Of a stretch of 64,000 nucleotides of DNA, positions 9,579 to 18,460 are shown piece by piece (the stretch's first letter is position 1; the number at the start of each line of letters is the position of its first letter). Location: the NCBI RefSeq assembly GCF_001514235.1, contig NZ_KQ948928.1, positions 1 to 64,000 of the forward strand, in the 5' to 3' direction. Under the pieces are notes generated by a model. The model searched no databases and was not told the origin of the DNA. It saw only the letters and a list, made by a program, of their open reading frames with translations. The position numbers and the translations under genes were made by a program. This stretch comes from Streptomyces caeruleatus. Its GTDB lineage: Bacteria > Actinomycetota > Actinomycetes > Streptomycetales > Streptomycetaceae.

Positions 9579-9822
9579 CCGGAGCCGACAGTGTTCACGC
9601 GGAGTTGCTGACTCAGTGTGCTCGAGGCCGTGTAGAAGTGCGGGATTCGGGGAACCTTCTGGTCTCCTGCTGCGTTTCTGCTACGTGCACAGTGACATCG
9701 CGGTGACAGGGTGTGGCGACAGGCGGGGTGCGGCTACCATGACCGGCACGAGGGCGGGCGGCGTAAGGGAGTCGTCCCCTGGGGCGGAGCCCGGTGCACT
9801 GCCGGGGCGAGGAGGGCGGGCC

Positions 9823-10503
9823 ATGGTGCAGAAGGCCAAGATCCTCCTGGTCGATGACCGGCCGGAGAATCTGCTGGCGCTGGAGGCGATCCTCTCTGCG
9901 CTCGATCAGACCCTGGTGCGGGCATCGTCCGGGGAGGAAGCGCTCAAGGCACTTCTGACGGACGACTTCGCGGTCATTCTGCTGGACGTCCAGATGCCGG
10001 GAATGGACGGTTTCGAAACCGCGGCGCACATCAAGCGGCGGGAACGGACCCGGGACATCCCGATCATCTTCCTCACCGCGATCAACCACGGCCCGCATCA
10101 CACCTTCCGGGGTTACGCGGCGGGCGCGGTGGACTACATCTCCAAGCCGTTCGACCCGTGGGTGCTGCGGGCGAAGGTCTCGGTGTTCGTCGAGCTGTAC
10201 ATGAAGAACTGCCAGCTGCGTGAGCAGGCGGCGCTGCTGCGGCTCCAGTTGGAGGGCGGCGGCAAGGCCGCGGGCGGCGACTCGAAGGAGCCGGCCGGGC
10301 TGCTGGCCGAGCTGTCGGCGCGGCTCGCCGCCGTCGAGGAGCAGGCCGAAGCGCTGTCCAAGCAGCTCGACGACGAGTCGGCGGACGCGGCCGCGGTGGC
10401 CACGGCGGCCCATCTCGAACGCAAACTCACGGGGTTGCGGCGGGCGCTGGACGCGCTGGAGCCGGGCACCGGGAGCACGTCCTCGGTCACCTCGCAGAAC
10501 TGA
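9823..10503 (+). CDS. osaB: OsaB-like response regulator
   Basis: This 226-aa protein has a receiver domain at about 5-122 with the acidic pocket LLVDD, phosphoacceptor Asp55 (LLDVQMPGMDG) and the conserved Lys of SKPFDP. The C-terminal half (130-226) is Ala/Glu-rich and predicted coiled coil, with no DNA-binding domain, so output is probably by protein contact. It lies 244 bp after osaA in the same direction. In S. coelicolor, OsaB is the regulator partnered with the OsaA kinase and is needed for osmoadaptation. The ATG at 9823 follows GAGGAGGG. The frame is open upstream to 9616, but those starts lack a ribosome binding site. Confidence 0.85.
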   Translation: MVQKAKILLVDDRPENLLALEAILSALDQTLVRASSGEEALKALLTDDFAVILLDVQMPGMDGFETAAHIKRRERTRDIPIIFLTAINHGPHHTFRGYAAGAVDYISKPFDPWVLRAKVSVFVELYMKNCQLREQAALLRLQLEGGGKAAGGDSKEPAGLLAELSARLAAVEEQAEALSKQLDDESADAAAVATAAHLERKLTGLRRALDALEPGTGSTSSVTSQN

Positions 10504-10664
10504 CATCGAGGGGGGCGCGTGTTGACGCGCGCCGTCTCGGGGCCGACCGGCGTGTGACCGGTCCGTGAACCGGCGTCAGTTCGCCGCCTCCGCAAGGGCG
10601 ACACGAACGGGTGAAGCAGTAGGCACACGTGTCCGCTGCCGTCTCCACCGGTAACCTCACACCC

Positions 10665-13409
10665 ATGGCCTCACGTCCCTCCGCAGCCAAGAAGCCGCCC
10701 GCGAAGAAGGCGGCCGCTTCCGCGAAGGCCCCGGCGAAGAAGGCCGCTGCCAAGAAAGCCCCCGCGAAGAAGGCGCCGGCCAAGAAGGCCGCGGCGAAGA
10801 AAGCCGCGCCCCCGCCCAAGCCGGCGCCCAACCCCACCGGGGGCATCTACCGGCTCGTGCGCGCCGTCTGGCTCGGGCTGGCGCACGCGGTCGGCGCGGT
10901 GTTCCGCGGCATAGGGCAGGGCGCGAAGAACCTCGACCCGGCCCATCGCAAGGACGGCATCGCGCTGTTGCTCCTGGGCCTGGCGCTGATCGTCGCCGCC
11001 GGCACCTGGTCCAATCTGCGCGGCCCCGTCGGCGACCTCGTCGAGATCATCGTGACCGGTGCCTTCGGCCGGCTCGACCTGCTCGTGCCGATACTGCTCG
11101 CGGTCATCGGCGTACGGTTCATCCGGCACCCCGAGAAGCCCGAGGCCAACGGTCGTATCGTCATCGGCCTGTCCGCGCTCGTCATCGGCGTGCTCGGCCA
11201 GGTCCACATCGCCGTCGGCTCGCCGGCCCGCAGTGACGGCATGCAGGCCATAAGGGACGCCGGCGGCCTTATCGGCTGGGGTGCGGCGACCCCGCTGACG
11301 TACACCATGGGCGAGGTCCTCGCCGTACCGCTGCTCGTGCTGCTCACGATCTTCGGGCTGCTGGTCGTCACGGCCACGCCGGTCAACGCCATCCCGCAGA
11401 GGCTGCGGCTGCTGGGCATCAAGCTCGGCATCCTGCCCGACCCGGACGAGGACGACGACGAGGTCACCGAGGACGACCTGCGCTACGACGACCAGTGGCG
11501 CGAGGCTCTGCCCGCGGCGCGCGGCCGTAAGCGCCGCCCGGCCCCCGAGGCGTACGACCCCGACAGCGCCGAGCAGGAGGCCCTCTCGCGGCGTCGCGGC
11601 CGTCCGAGGCGCTCCGCGGTGCCACAGCCCGAGATGAACCGTCCCATGGACGCTGTGGACGTCGCAGCGGCCGCCGCTGCCGCGCTCGACGGAGCCGTCC
11701 TGCACGGGATGCCGCCGTCGCCGATCGTCGCCGACCTCACCCAGGGCGTCAGCGTGGGCGACCGCGCGGAGACCACGCCGGTGCCGACGCCGGTCCCGGC
11801 CGCGCGGCCCAAGCAGGAGAGGCTCCCCAAGAGCGAGGTCGCGGACCTGACCAAGGCCGAGGTCCCGGACCTCACCAAGGCCGCGCCCGACGAGGCCCGC
11901 GACCTGCCTCCGCGCGCCGAACAGCTCCAGCTGTCCGGCGATATCACCTACTCGCTCCCGTCGCTCGACCTCCTGGAGCGCGGCGGTCCCGGCAAGTCGC
12001 GCAGCGCCGCCAACGACGCCGTCGTCGAGTCGCTCACCACCGTCTTCACCGAGTTCAAGGTCGACGCCCGGGTCACCGGCTTCACGCGCGGGCCGACGGT
12101 CACGCGTTACGAGGTCGAGCTCGGGCCCGCCGTGAAGGTCGAGCGGATCACCGCGCTGACGAAGAACATCGCGTACGCGGTCGCCAGCCCGGACGTGCGG
12201 ATCATCAGTCCGATCCCCGGCAAGTCCGCGGTCGGCATCGAGATCCCCAACACCGACCGGGAGATGGTCAACCTCGGTGACGTGCTGCGTCTCGCGGCCG
12301 CCGCCGAGGACGACCACCCGATGCTGGTCGCGCTCGGCAAAGACGTCGAAGGCGGCTACGTGATGGCCAACATCGCGAAGATGCCGCATGTGCTGGTTGC
12401 CGGTGCGACCGGTTCCGGTAAGTCGTCGTGCATTAACTGCTTGATCACTTCGGTGATGATGCGGGCGACTCCGGAGGACGTCCGGATGGTCCTCGTCGAC
12501 CCCAAGCGCGTCGAGCTCACCGCCTACGAGGGCATCCCGCACCTGATCACCCCGATCATCACCAACCCCAAGCGGGCCGCCGAGGCGCTCCAGTGGGTCG
12601 TACGGGAGATGGATCTTCGCTACGACGATCTGGCGGCGTACGGATACCGGCACATCGACGACTTCAACGAAGCCGTGCGGGTCGGCAAGGTGAAGGCGCC
12701 GGAGGGCAGTGAGCGCGAGCTCCAGCCGTATCCGTACCTGCTGGTGATCGTCGACGAGCTCGCCGACCTGATGATGGTCGCCCCGCGTGACGTCGAGGAC
12801 GCGATCGTGCGCATCACGCAGCTCGCGCGCGCGGCCGGCATCCACCTGGTGCTCGCCACGCAGCGGCCGTCGGTCGACGTCGTCACCGGTCTGATCAAGG
12901 CGAACGTCCCCTCAAGGCTCGCGTTCGCCACGTCGTCGCTCGCGGACTCGCGGGTCATCCTCGACCAGCCCGGCGCCGAGAAGCTGATCGGCAAGGGCGA
13001 CGGGCTGTTCCTGCCGATGGGCGCCAACAAGCCCACGCGTATGCAGGGCGCGTTCGTGACCGAGGAGGAGGTCGCGGCCGTCGTCCAGCACTGCAAGGAC
13101 CAGATGGCGCCCGTCTTCCGGGACGACGTCACCGTGGGCACCAAGCAGAAGAAGGAGATCGACGAGGAGATCGGCGACGATCTCGATCTGCTGTGCCAGG
13201 CGGCCGAGCTGGTGGTCTCCACGCAGTTCGGGTCGACGTCCATGCTCCAGCGCAAGCTGCGGGTCGGGTTCGCCAAGGCAGGGCGGCTGATGGACCTCAT
13301 GGAGTCGCGGGGCATCGTCGGACCGAGCGAGGGTTCCAAGGCTCGTGACGTTCTTGTGAAACCTGATGAGCTGGACGGCGTGCTCGCCGTGATCCGCGGG
13401 GAGGCTTAA
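10665..13409 (+). CDS. ftsK: DNA translocase FtsK
   Basis: This 914-aa protein has a Lys/Ala/Pro-rich N terminus and four membrane segments between about 100 and 240. An acidic/proline-rich linker spans about 250-440. The FtsK motor follows, with Walker A GATGSGKSS (Lys586) and Walker B LLVIVDELADLMM, and a C-terminal winged-helix gamma domain at about 850-914. It pumps chromosomal DNA through closing septa, which in streptomycetes are mainly the sporulation septa. The ATG at 10665 is preceded by TAACCT with 7 nt between, which fits a leaderless start. A GTG at 10629 in the same frame would add 12 residues and cannot be excluded. Confidence 0.95.
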   Translation: MASRPSAAKKPPAKKAAASAKAPAKKAAAKKAPAKKAPAKKAAAKKAAPPPKPAPNPTGGIYRLVRAVWLGLAHAVGAVFRGIGQGAKNLDPAHRKDGIALLLLGLALIVAAGTWSNLRGPVGDLVEIIVTGAFGRLDLLVPILLAVIGVRFIRHPEKPEANGRIVIGLSALVIGVLGQVHIAVGSPARSDGMQAIRDAGGLIGWGAATPLTYTMGEVLAVPLLVLLTIFGLLVVTATPVNAIPQRLRLLGIKLGILPDPDEDDDEVTEDDLRYDDQWREALPAARGRKRRPAPEAYDPDSAEQEALSRRRGRPRRSAVPQPEMNRPMDAVDVAAAAAAALDGAVLHGMPPSPIVADLTQGVSVGDRAETTPVPTPVPAARPKQERLPKSEVADLTKAEVPDLTKAAPDEARDLPPRAEQLQLSGDITYSLPSLDLLERGGPGKSRSAANDAVVESLTTVFTEFKVDARVTGFTRGPTVTRYEVELGPAVKVERITALTKNIAYAVASPDVRIISPIPGKSAVGIEIPNTDREMVNLGDVLRLAAAAEDDHPMLVALGKDVEGGYVMANIAKMPHVLVAGATGSGKSSCINCLITSVMMRATPEDVRMVLVDPKRVELTAYEGIPHLITPIITNPKRAAEALQWVVREMDLRYDDLAAYGYRHIDDFNEAVRVGKVKAPEGSERELQPYPYLLVIVDELADLMMVAPRDVEDAIVRITQLARAAGIHLVLATQRPSVDVVTGLIKANVPSRLAFATSSLADSRVILDQPGAEKLIGKGDGLFLPMGANKPTRMQGAFVTEEEVAAVVQHCKDQMAPVFRDDVTVGTKQKKEIDEEIGDDLDLLCQAAELVVSTQFGSTSMLQRKLRVGFAKAGRLMDLMESRGIVGPSEGSKARDVLVKPDELDGVLAVIRGEA

Positions 13410-13452
13410 AGGGAGTCCGGGGCGGAAACGGGACGCAGTGATCGCCTTGCGG

Positions 13453-13494
13453 ACGGGTGGGTGACGGGTCGATGTCCGATCGTGACTCACCCGT
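13453..13494 (+). terminator. Imperfect hairpin after ftsK
   Basis: Arms of 13 bp (11 matching) at 13453-13465 and 13482-13494 enclose a 16-nt loop, 43 bp after the ftsK stop. There is no T run, so it could be a weak terminator or an mRNA-end structure. Confidence 0.4.
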
Positions 13495-13616
13495 AAGGGA
13501 TCATTGAGCAACCGTTCCCCTTCGGCGTACGTCAAGTTGAGGGAAGCGCGAGAATCTCGTACTCCGTCGTCGGCGTGTCCGGCCATTCCGATGGCGTACA
13601 AAGTCCTACCGCCCGG

Positions 13617-13647
13617 TTGCCCCACCCTTTCGTACCCCCCCTAGACT
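13617..13647 (+). promoter_or_regulatory. Probable promoter of the RodZ-like gene
   Basis: TTGCCC (13617-13622) and TAGACT (13642-13647) have a 19-bp spacer. They lie about 43 bp upstream of the GTG at 13691. The 281-bp gap after ftsK otherwise holds only the hairpin above. Confidence 0.45.
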
Positions 13648-13690
13648 GAACCTCCAGCACAGGTGGCTTAAACGCTCGAAAGGCGCCCCC

Positions 13691-14521
13691 GTGTCCATCG
13701 GCAACTCCCCTGAAGACGAGCGTCCGTTCGAAGACGTGTCCGACGAAGTCCGTCCCTCGATCGGTCGTGCCCTCCAGCAGGCGCGCATCGACGCAGGGCT
13801 GACCGTCGACGACGTCAGTAACGCCACCCGGGTCCGCATCGCCATCGTGCATGCCATCGAGGACGACAACTTCGCCCCCTGCGGCGGCGACGTGTACACC
13901 CGTGGCCACATCCGGACCCTGGCCAAAGCCGTCCACCTCGATCCCGCCCAGCTTCTCGCCCAGTACGACGACTCGCACGGCGGACGGCCGGCGCCGACCC
14001 CGGCGGCCCCCCTGTTCGAGGCGGAGCGGATCCGTCCGGAGCGGCGCGGGCCCAACTGGACCGCGGCCATGGTCGCCGCGATCGTCGCCGTGATCGGGTT
14101 CGTCGGGTTCACCGCGTTCAAGGGCGAGGACGAGGGCGGCAGGGCGGCGGTCGCCGAGGGCGGCTCGACGCCGACCGCCGACAAGACGACGCCCACCCCG
14201 AAGACCGACAAGCCCAAGGACCCCAAGCCCTCGGACAGCGCCATCGCCGCTGTCCCGCAGGACAAGGTGACCGTCCAGGTCAGCGCCGCCGACGGCCGGA
14301 GCTGGATCTCGGCCAAGGACCACAACGGCAAGCTGCTCTTCGACGGCCTCCTCAAGCAGGGCGACACCAAGACCTTCCAGGACAGCGAGAAGATCAACCT
14401 CGTCCTCGGTGACGCGGGTGCGATCGACCTGTACGTCAACGGCAAGAAGATCGAGGACGACTGGCAGCCGGGCGCCGTGGAGCGCCTCACCTACACGAAG
14501 GGCGACCCGCAGGCCGGATAA
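13691..14521 (+). CDS. RodZ-like membrane protein with N-terminal HTH
   Basis: This 276-aa protein has an N-terminal Xre-type helix-turn-helix at about 22-92 (ALQQARIDAGLTVDDVSNAT, then the GGDVYTRGHIRTLAKAV helix). A single membrane segment lies at about 122-142. A charged Thr/Lys/Pro linker leads to an extracytoplasmic C-terminal domain at about 195-276 of the DUF4115 type. This is the layout of RodZ, which links the cytoskeleton to cell wall growth. In streptomycetes the exact role is less clear. The GTG at 13691 follows a GAAAGG site. It sits between ftsK and rimO, as in related genomes. Confidence 0.75.
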   Translation: MSIGNSPEDERPFEDVSDEVRPSIGRALQQARIDAGLTVDDVSNATRVRIAIVHAIEDDNFAPCGGDVYTRGHIRTLAKAVHLDPAQLLAQYDDSHGGRPAPTPAAPLFEAERIRPERRGPNWTAAMVAAIVAVIGFVGFTAFKGEDEGGRAAVAEGGSTPTADKTTPTPKTDKPKDPKPSDSAIAAVPQDKVTVQVSAADGRSWISAKDHNGKLLFDGLLKQGDTKTFQDSEKINLVLGDAGAIDLYVNGKKIEDDWQPGAVERLTYTKGDPQAG

Positions 14522-14585
14522 GTCAGGCCGAAGGGTTGAGCTGTGGACGGGGTTGGCCAAGATCGGCCAACCCCGTCGACGTGGG

Positions 14586-14608
14586 CTGTCAGTGAGACAA
14601 AGTAGTCT
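14586..14608 (+). promoter_or_regulatory. RecA-NDp-like promoter of rimO-pgsA-cinA-clgR
   Basis: CTGTCAGTG (14586-14594), an 8-bp spacer and TAGTCT (14603-14608) match the actinobacterial RecA-NDp consensus TTGTCRGTG-N8-TANNNT at all but the first base. Seven bases separate the -10 from the rimO ATG, which implies a leaderless transcript. Confidence 0.7.
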
Positions 14609-14615
14609 TGAGCCC

Positions 14616-16088
14616 ATGCCTGAACGCCGTACCGTCGCACTCGTCACTCTTGGCTGCGCCCGCAACGAGGTGGACTCGGAGGAGCTCGCAGGCCGTTTGG
14701 AGGCGGACGGCTGGGATCTCGTGGAGGACGCCGAGGACGCGGACGTCGCCGTCGTCAACACGTGTGGCTTCGTCGACGCCGCCAAGAAGGACTCCGTCGA
14801 CGCCCTCCTGGAGGCCAACGACCTCAAGGGCCATGGAAGAACCCAGGCCGTCGTGGCGGTGGGCTGCATGGCCGAGCGGTACGGCAAGGAGCTCGCCGAG
14901 GCCCTTCCCGAGGCCGACGGCGTGCTCGGCTTCGACGACTACGCGAACATCTCGGACCGCCTCCAGACCATCCTGAACGGCGGCATCCACGCCTCCCACA
15001 CCCCGCGTGACCGCCGCAAGCTGCTGCCGATCAGCCCGGCCGAGCGGCAGGAGTCCGCAGCCGAGGTCGCGCTGCCCGGGCACGCGCCCGTGGATCTTCC
15101 GGAAGGGCTCGCTCCGGCCTCAGGGCCACGCGCGCCCCTGCGCCGCCGCCTCGACGGCGCCCCGGTGGCCTCGGTGAAGCTCGCCTCCGGCTGCGACCGG
15201 CGCTGCTCCTTCTGCGCCATCCCGTCCTTCCGCGGCTCCTTCATCTCGCGCCGCCCGAGCGACGTGCTGAACGAGACGCGGTGGCTCGCCGAGCAGGGCG
15301 TCAAGGAGATCATGCTGGTCTCCGAGAACAACACGTCCTACGGCAAGGACCTGGGCGACATCCGCCTGCTGGAGTCGCTGCTGCCCGAGCTCGCCGAGGT
15401 CGACGGCCTCGAGCGGGTGCGCGTCAGCTACCTCCAGCCGGCCGAGATGCGGCCCGGCCTCATCGACGTGCTGACCTCCACGCCGAAGATCGCCCCGTAC
15501 TTCGACCTGTCCTTCCAGCACTCCGCGCCCGACGTGCTGCGGGCGATGCGCCGCTTCGGTGACACCGACCGCTTCCTGGAGCTGCTCGACACGATCCGCA
15601 GCAAGGCCCCCCAGGCCGGCGTGCGCTCCAACTTCATCGTGGGCTTCCCCGGCGAGACGGAGGCCGACCTCGCCGAACTGGAGCGGTTCCTGAACGGCGC
15701 GCGCCTGGATGCCATCGGTGTCTTCGGGTACTCCGACGAGGACGGCACAGAGGCCGCGACGTACGACAACAAGCTCGACGAGGACGTCGTCGCCGAACGG
15801 CTGGCACGTGTCTCCCGGCTGGCCGAGGAACTCGTCTCGCAGCGGGCCGAGGAGCGTGTCGGGGAGACCGTGCACGTGCTCGTCGAGTCCGTGGACCCGG
15901 CCGAGGGCGTGTACGGCCGTGGAGCGCACCAGGCGCCGGAGACGGACGGCCAGGTGCTGCTCACGAGCGGCGAGGGGTTGAGTATCGGTCGTATGGTCGA
16001 GGCGAAGGTGGTCGGCACCGAGGGTGTCGACCTGGTGGCCGAGCCGCTTCAGGGCATGCTCGCGTGTAGTGAGGAGGCGGGCAGATGA
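14616..16088 (+). CDS. rimO: Ribosomal protein S12 methylthiotransferase RimO
   Basis: This 490-aa radical SAM enzyme adds a methylthio group to the conserved aspartate of ribosomal protein S12. It has the N-terminal UPF0004 domain with three cluster-binding cysteines (LGCARNEVDSEE, NTCGF, VGCMAER). The radical SAM triad is CDRRCSFC (Cys193, Cys197, Cys200). A C-terminal TRAM-like region spans about 420-485. A Pro/Ala-rich insertion at about 145-180 separates the two halves. The ATG at 14616 is probably leaderless. The stop overlaps the pgsA start (ATGA), so the two are translationally coupled. Confidence 0.95.
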   Translation: MPERRTVALVTLGCARNEVDSEELAGRLEADGWDLVEDAEDADVAVVNTCGFVDAAKKDSVDALLEANDLKGHGRTQAVVAVGCMAERYGKELAEALPEADGVLGFDDYANISDRLQTILNGGIHASHTPRDRRKLLPISPAERQESAAEVALPGHAPVDLPEGLAPASGPRAPLRRRLDGAPVASVKLASGCDRRCSFCAIPSFRGSFISRRPSDVLNETRWLAEQGVKEIMLVSENNTSYGKDLGDIRLLESLLPELAEVDGLERVRVSYLQPAEMRPGLIDVLTSTPKIAPYFDLSFQHSAPDVLRAMRRFGDTDRFLELLDTIRSKAPQAGVRSNFIVGFPGETEADLAELERFLNGARLDAIGVFGYSDEDGTEAATYDNKLDEDVVAERLARVSRLAEELVSQRAEERVGETVHVLVESVDPAEGVYGRGAHQAPETDGQVLLTSGEGLSIGRMVEAKVVGTEGVDLVAEPLQGMLACSEEAGR

Positions 16089-16849
16089 CCGGAGTTCCGG
16101 CGTCCGCCGCGGGTGGCTCCTCCCCGGCGGGTGCGGCGGGCAAGGCGAGCGCGGTGGGTTCGTCGAAGGCCCCCGGGCCGAAGGCGGGCGGCGCCGAGCC
16201 GGGTGTCGCGGGCGGTGCCAAGGCCGCGCGCGGCGGGAAGATCGCGGCCGCGGCCGTCAACCAGGCCAGCGTCTGGAACATCGCCAACCTCCTGACCATG
16301 CTCCGGCTGGTCCTGGTGCCGGCCTTCGTCGCGCTGATGCTGGCCGACGGGGGCTACGACCCGGCCTGGCGCTCCCTGGCCTGGGCGGCCTTCGCCATCG
16401 CCATGATCACCGACCTGTTCGACGGCCACCTGGCACGGACGTACGACCTCGTCACCGACTTCGGGAAGATCGCCGACCCCATCGCCGACAAGGCGATCAT
16501 GGGGGCGGCGCTGATCTGTCTGTCGGCCCTCGGCGATCTGCCGTGGTGGGTCACGGGCATCATCCTCGGCCGGGAACTCGGCATCACGCTGCTGCGTTTC
16601 ATCGTCATCCGGTACGGCGTGATCCCGGCGAGCCGGGGCGGCAAGCTCAAGACCCTCACCCAGGGCGTGGCCGTCGGGATGTACATCCTGGCGCTGACGG
16701 GGTGGCTGGCCACCCTGCGGTGGTGGGTGATGGCCGCTGCGGTCGTTCTGACCGTGGTGACCGGGCTCGACTATGTGAGACAAGCCATTGTGCTGCGCAG
16801 GCAGGGAATCGCCGAGCGCAAGGCCGCGTTGGAGGAGGCGGAAGCGTGA
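16085..16849 (+). CDS. pgsA: CDP-diacylglycerol-glycerol-3-phosphate 3-phosphatidyltransferase
   Basis: This 254-aa membrane enzyme of the CDP-alcohol phosphatidyltransferase family makes phosphatidylglycerol phosphate. The signature DG-x2-AR-x8-G-x3-D-x3-D is present as DGHLARTYDLVTDFGKIAD followed by PIAD. About 60 N-terminal residues are Gly/Ala-rich and poorly conserved. The core has five to six membrane segments. It overlaps rimO by 4 nt and the next gene by 4 nt (GTGA). Actinobacteria have several paralogues of this family, so the exact lipid product is likely but not certain. Confidence 0.88.
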   Translation: MTGVPASAAGGSSPAGAAGKASAVGSSKAPGPKAGGAEPGVAGGAKAARGGKIAAAAVNQASVWNIANLLTMLRLVLVPAFVALMLADGGYDPAWRSLAWAAFAIAMITDLFDGHLARTYDLVTDFGKIADPIADKAIMGAALICLSALGDLPWWVTGIILGRELGITLLRFIVIRYGVIPASRGGKLKTLTQGVAVGMYILALTGWLATLRWWVMAAAVVLTVVTGLDYVRQAIVLRRQGIAERKAALEEAEA

Positions 16850-17391
16850 GTTCCCCGGCCGCCGACGTGGTGCGACTACTCGCAGTGAAGGGCGAGACGG
16901 TCGCTGTCGCTGAGTCACTGACCGGCGGACTGGTTGCGGCGGAAATCACAGCCGCCCCTGGGGCCTCCAAGGCCTTCCGGGGTTCGGTGACCGCCTACGC
17001 CACCGAGCTGAAGCATGAGCTGCTCGGCGTGGACGCCACTCTGCTGGAGCAGCACGGAGCGGTGAACCCGCAGGTCGCGGCCCAGATGGCAGCCGGCGTA
17101 CGGAAGGCGCTGGGCACCGACTGGGGTATCGCCACGACCGGTGTCGCGGGCCCCGAGGAGCAGGACGGACAGCCCGTGGGCACGGTCTTCGTGGCCGTGG
17201 CCGGACCAGTCGACCAGGGTTCCGGTTCCGCCGGTGGCGGAAAAGTAGAGGCCCTGCGGTTGAACGGCGACCGTGCGGAAATTCGTATGGAGAGTGTACG
17301 GAGCGTACTCGCACTGCTCCTGACGGAGCTTGCGAGCGAACACAGTGGGAATGAGCGGGCACAGGATACGGAACGGAACGGGGGGTTTTGA
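16846..17391 (+). CDS. cinA: CinA C-terminal domain protein (nicotinamide-nucleotide amidohydrolase PncC)
   Basis: This 181-aa protein corresponds only to the C-terminal deamidase domain of CinA. It has the motifs AESLTGGLVAAEIT (catalytic Ser region), GSVTAYATELKHELLGV and GIATTGVAGP. Proteins of this form deamidate NMN in pyridine nucleotide salvage. The GTG at 16846 overlaps the pgsA stop. The last 20 residues are charged and not conserved. Confidence 0.88.
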   Translation: MSSPAADVVRLLAVKGETVAVAESLTGGLVAAEITAAPGASKAFRGSVTAYATELKHELLGVDATLLEQHGAVNPQVAAQMAAGVRKALGTDWGIATTGVAGPEEQDGQPVGTVFVAVAGPVDQGSGSAGGGKVEALRLNGDRAEIRMESVRSVLALLLTELASEHSGNERAQDTERNGGF

Positions 17392-17500
17392 TGTTTGCAG
17401 CCCTGAGTGAACACGACATCGCTCCCCGCACGGCCGCGGCGCAAGGCGGTACGGTGGGGCGTGAAGGATGCGGCTACGCGGTCCGAGGAGGGAGCCACCG

Positions 17501-17881
17501 ATGATTCTGCTCCGTCGCCTGCTGGGTGACGTGCTGCGTCGGCAGCGCCAGCGCCAGGGCCGTACTCTGCGCGAAGTCTCCTCGTCCGCCCGAGTCTCAC
17601 TCGGCTATCTCTCCGAGGTGGAGCGGGGGCAGAAGGAGGCTTCCTCCGAGCTGCTCGCCGCGATCTGCGACGCGCTGGACGTACGGATGTCCGAGCTCAT
17701 GCGGGAAGTGAGCGACGAGCTCGCCCTCGCCGAGCTGGCCCAGTCTGCTGCGGCCACACCCAGCGAGCCTGTACCGGCGTCGGTCCGCCCGATGCTGGGA
17801 TCCGTGTCGGTGACCGGTGTGCCACCGGAACGGGTGACCATCAAGGCGCCTTCCGAGGCGGTGGACGTGGTCGCCGCCTGA
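17501..17881 (+). CDS. clgR: Xre-family transcriptional activator ClgR
   Basis: This 126-aa protein has a helix-turn-helix at about 12-70 (LREVSSSARVSLGYLSEVE, typical of ClgR). The C terminus ends in Val-Val-Ala-Ala. ClgR activates clp protease and other stress genes in actinobacteria, and in mycobacteria it activates RecA-NDp promoters. In Streptomyces its Ala-Ala tail makes it a substrate of the ClpP1/P2 system it induces. The ATG at 17501 follows GGAGGGAG. It lies 109 bp after cinA, so it may be read from the rimO promoter and also from its own. An in-frame GTG-like upstream extension (to 17468) lacks a ribosome binding site. Confidence 0.9.
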   Translation: MILLRRLLGDVLRRQRQRQGRTLREVSSSARVSLGYLSEVERGQKEASSELLAAICDALDVRMSELMREVSDELALAELAQSAAATPSEPVPASVRPMLGSVSVTGVPPERVTIKAPSEAVDVVAA

Positions 17882-17928
17882 CGGTGACCAGGGTGCGCGT
17901 GGGCCGACCACGTGCCGAGAGTTGTGTG

Positions 17929-17949
17929 AGGCCCCGGCCGGGCCTTCTC
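17929..17949 (+). terminator. Possible terminator after clgR
   Basis: AGGCCC and GGGCCT arms around a 5-nt loop, followed by TTCTCC, lie 48 bp past the clgR stop. The remainder of the 300-bp gap to 18181 shows no other clear element. Confidence 0.4.
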
Positions 17950-18181
17950 CAGGGAGACCTGGGGGAGTGCGGTCGGGGTTTCGTGCTGTTGAGGACCTCT
18001 CGTGTCCGTGTCCGAGGCCTGCCCGGTCCGTTTGCCGGTGCGTGGCCCGGCGGTCATGGTGGAGGGGTGTGACGGCGCCTGACGCGCTGTGACGACGTTG
18101 GCCCGCGCTGCATCCGTGTGCCGTTGGTGCGCCCTCCCGGCGGGTGAACGGGCGGCCTAGCCTCGGGCTGGAGGTGAGCGG

Positions 18182-18460
18182 ATGGCACGGCCGATAGCGC
18201 GCTGGGGGGTGGCCCTGGGGCTCGGGGCGCTGTGGTGGTGGGCCGTGCTGAGGCTCGCGCTGGCGCCCGGCGCGGGGGCACTGGAGGCGGCCGTCGCCGC
18301 GGGAGGGTGGGGGTTGAGCCTGCTGCCGGTGCACTGTGTGCCCAAGGCGCGGGCCGCGGGAGCCGTCGACCCGCGGCGGTGGGCTCAGGCCTGGCAGGCG
18401 GGGCGGGCTACCACGGCATCGCCACACCGCCGTTCGGACGCAGGATCTGCCCCGTGGTGA
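18182..18460 (+). CDS. Small hypothetical membrane protein
   Basis: This 92-aa protein has one strongly hydrophobic segment at about 8-30 (WGVALGLGALWWWAVLRLAL) and a second weaker one at 36-50. I do not recognise a family. A strong ribosome binding site (GGAGGTGAG) directly before the ATG supports it as real. Its last 53 nt overlap the convergent SDR gene, so the C-terminal tail (Arg/Ser/Pro-rich) is probably unimportant. Confidence 0.6.
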   Translation: MARPIARWGVALGLGALWWWAVLRLALAPGAGALEAAVAAGGWGLSLLPVHCVPKARAAGAVDPRRWAQAWQAGRATTASPHRRSDAGSAPW

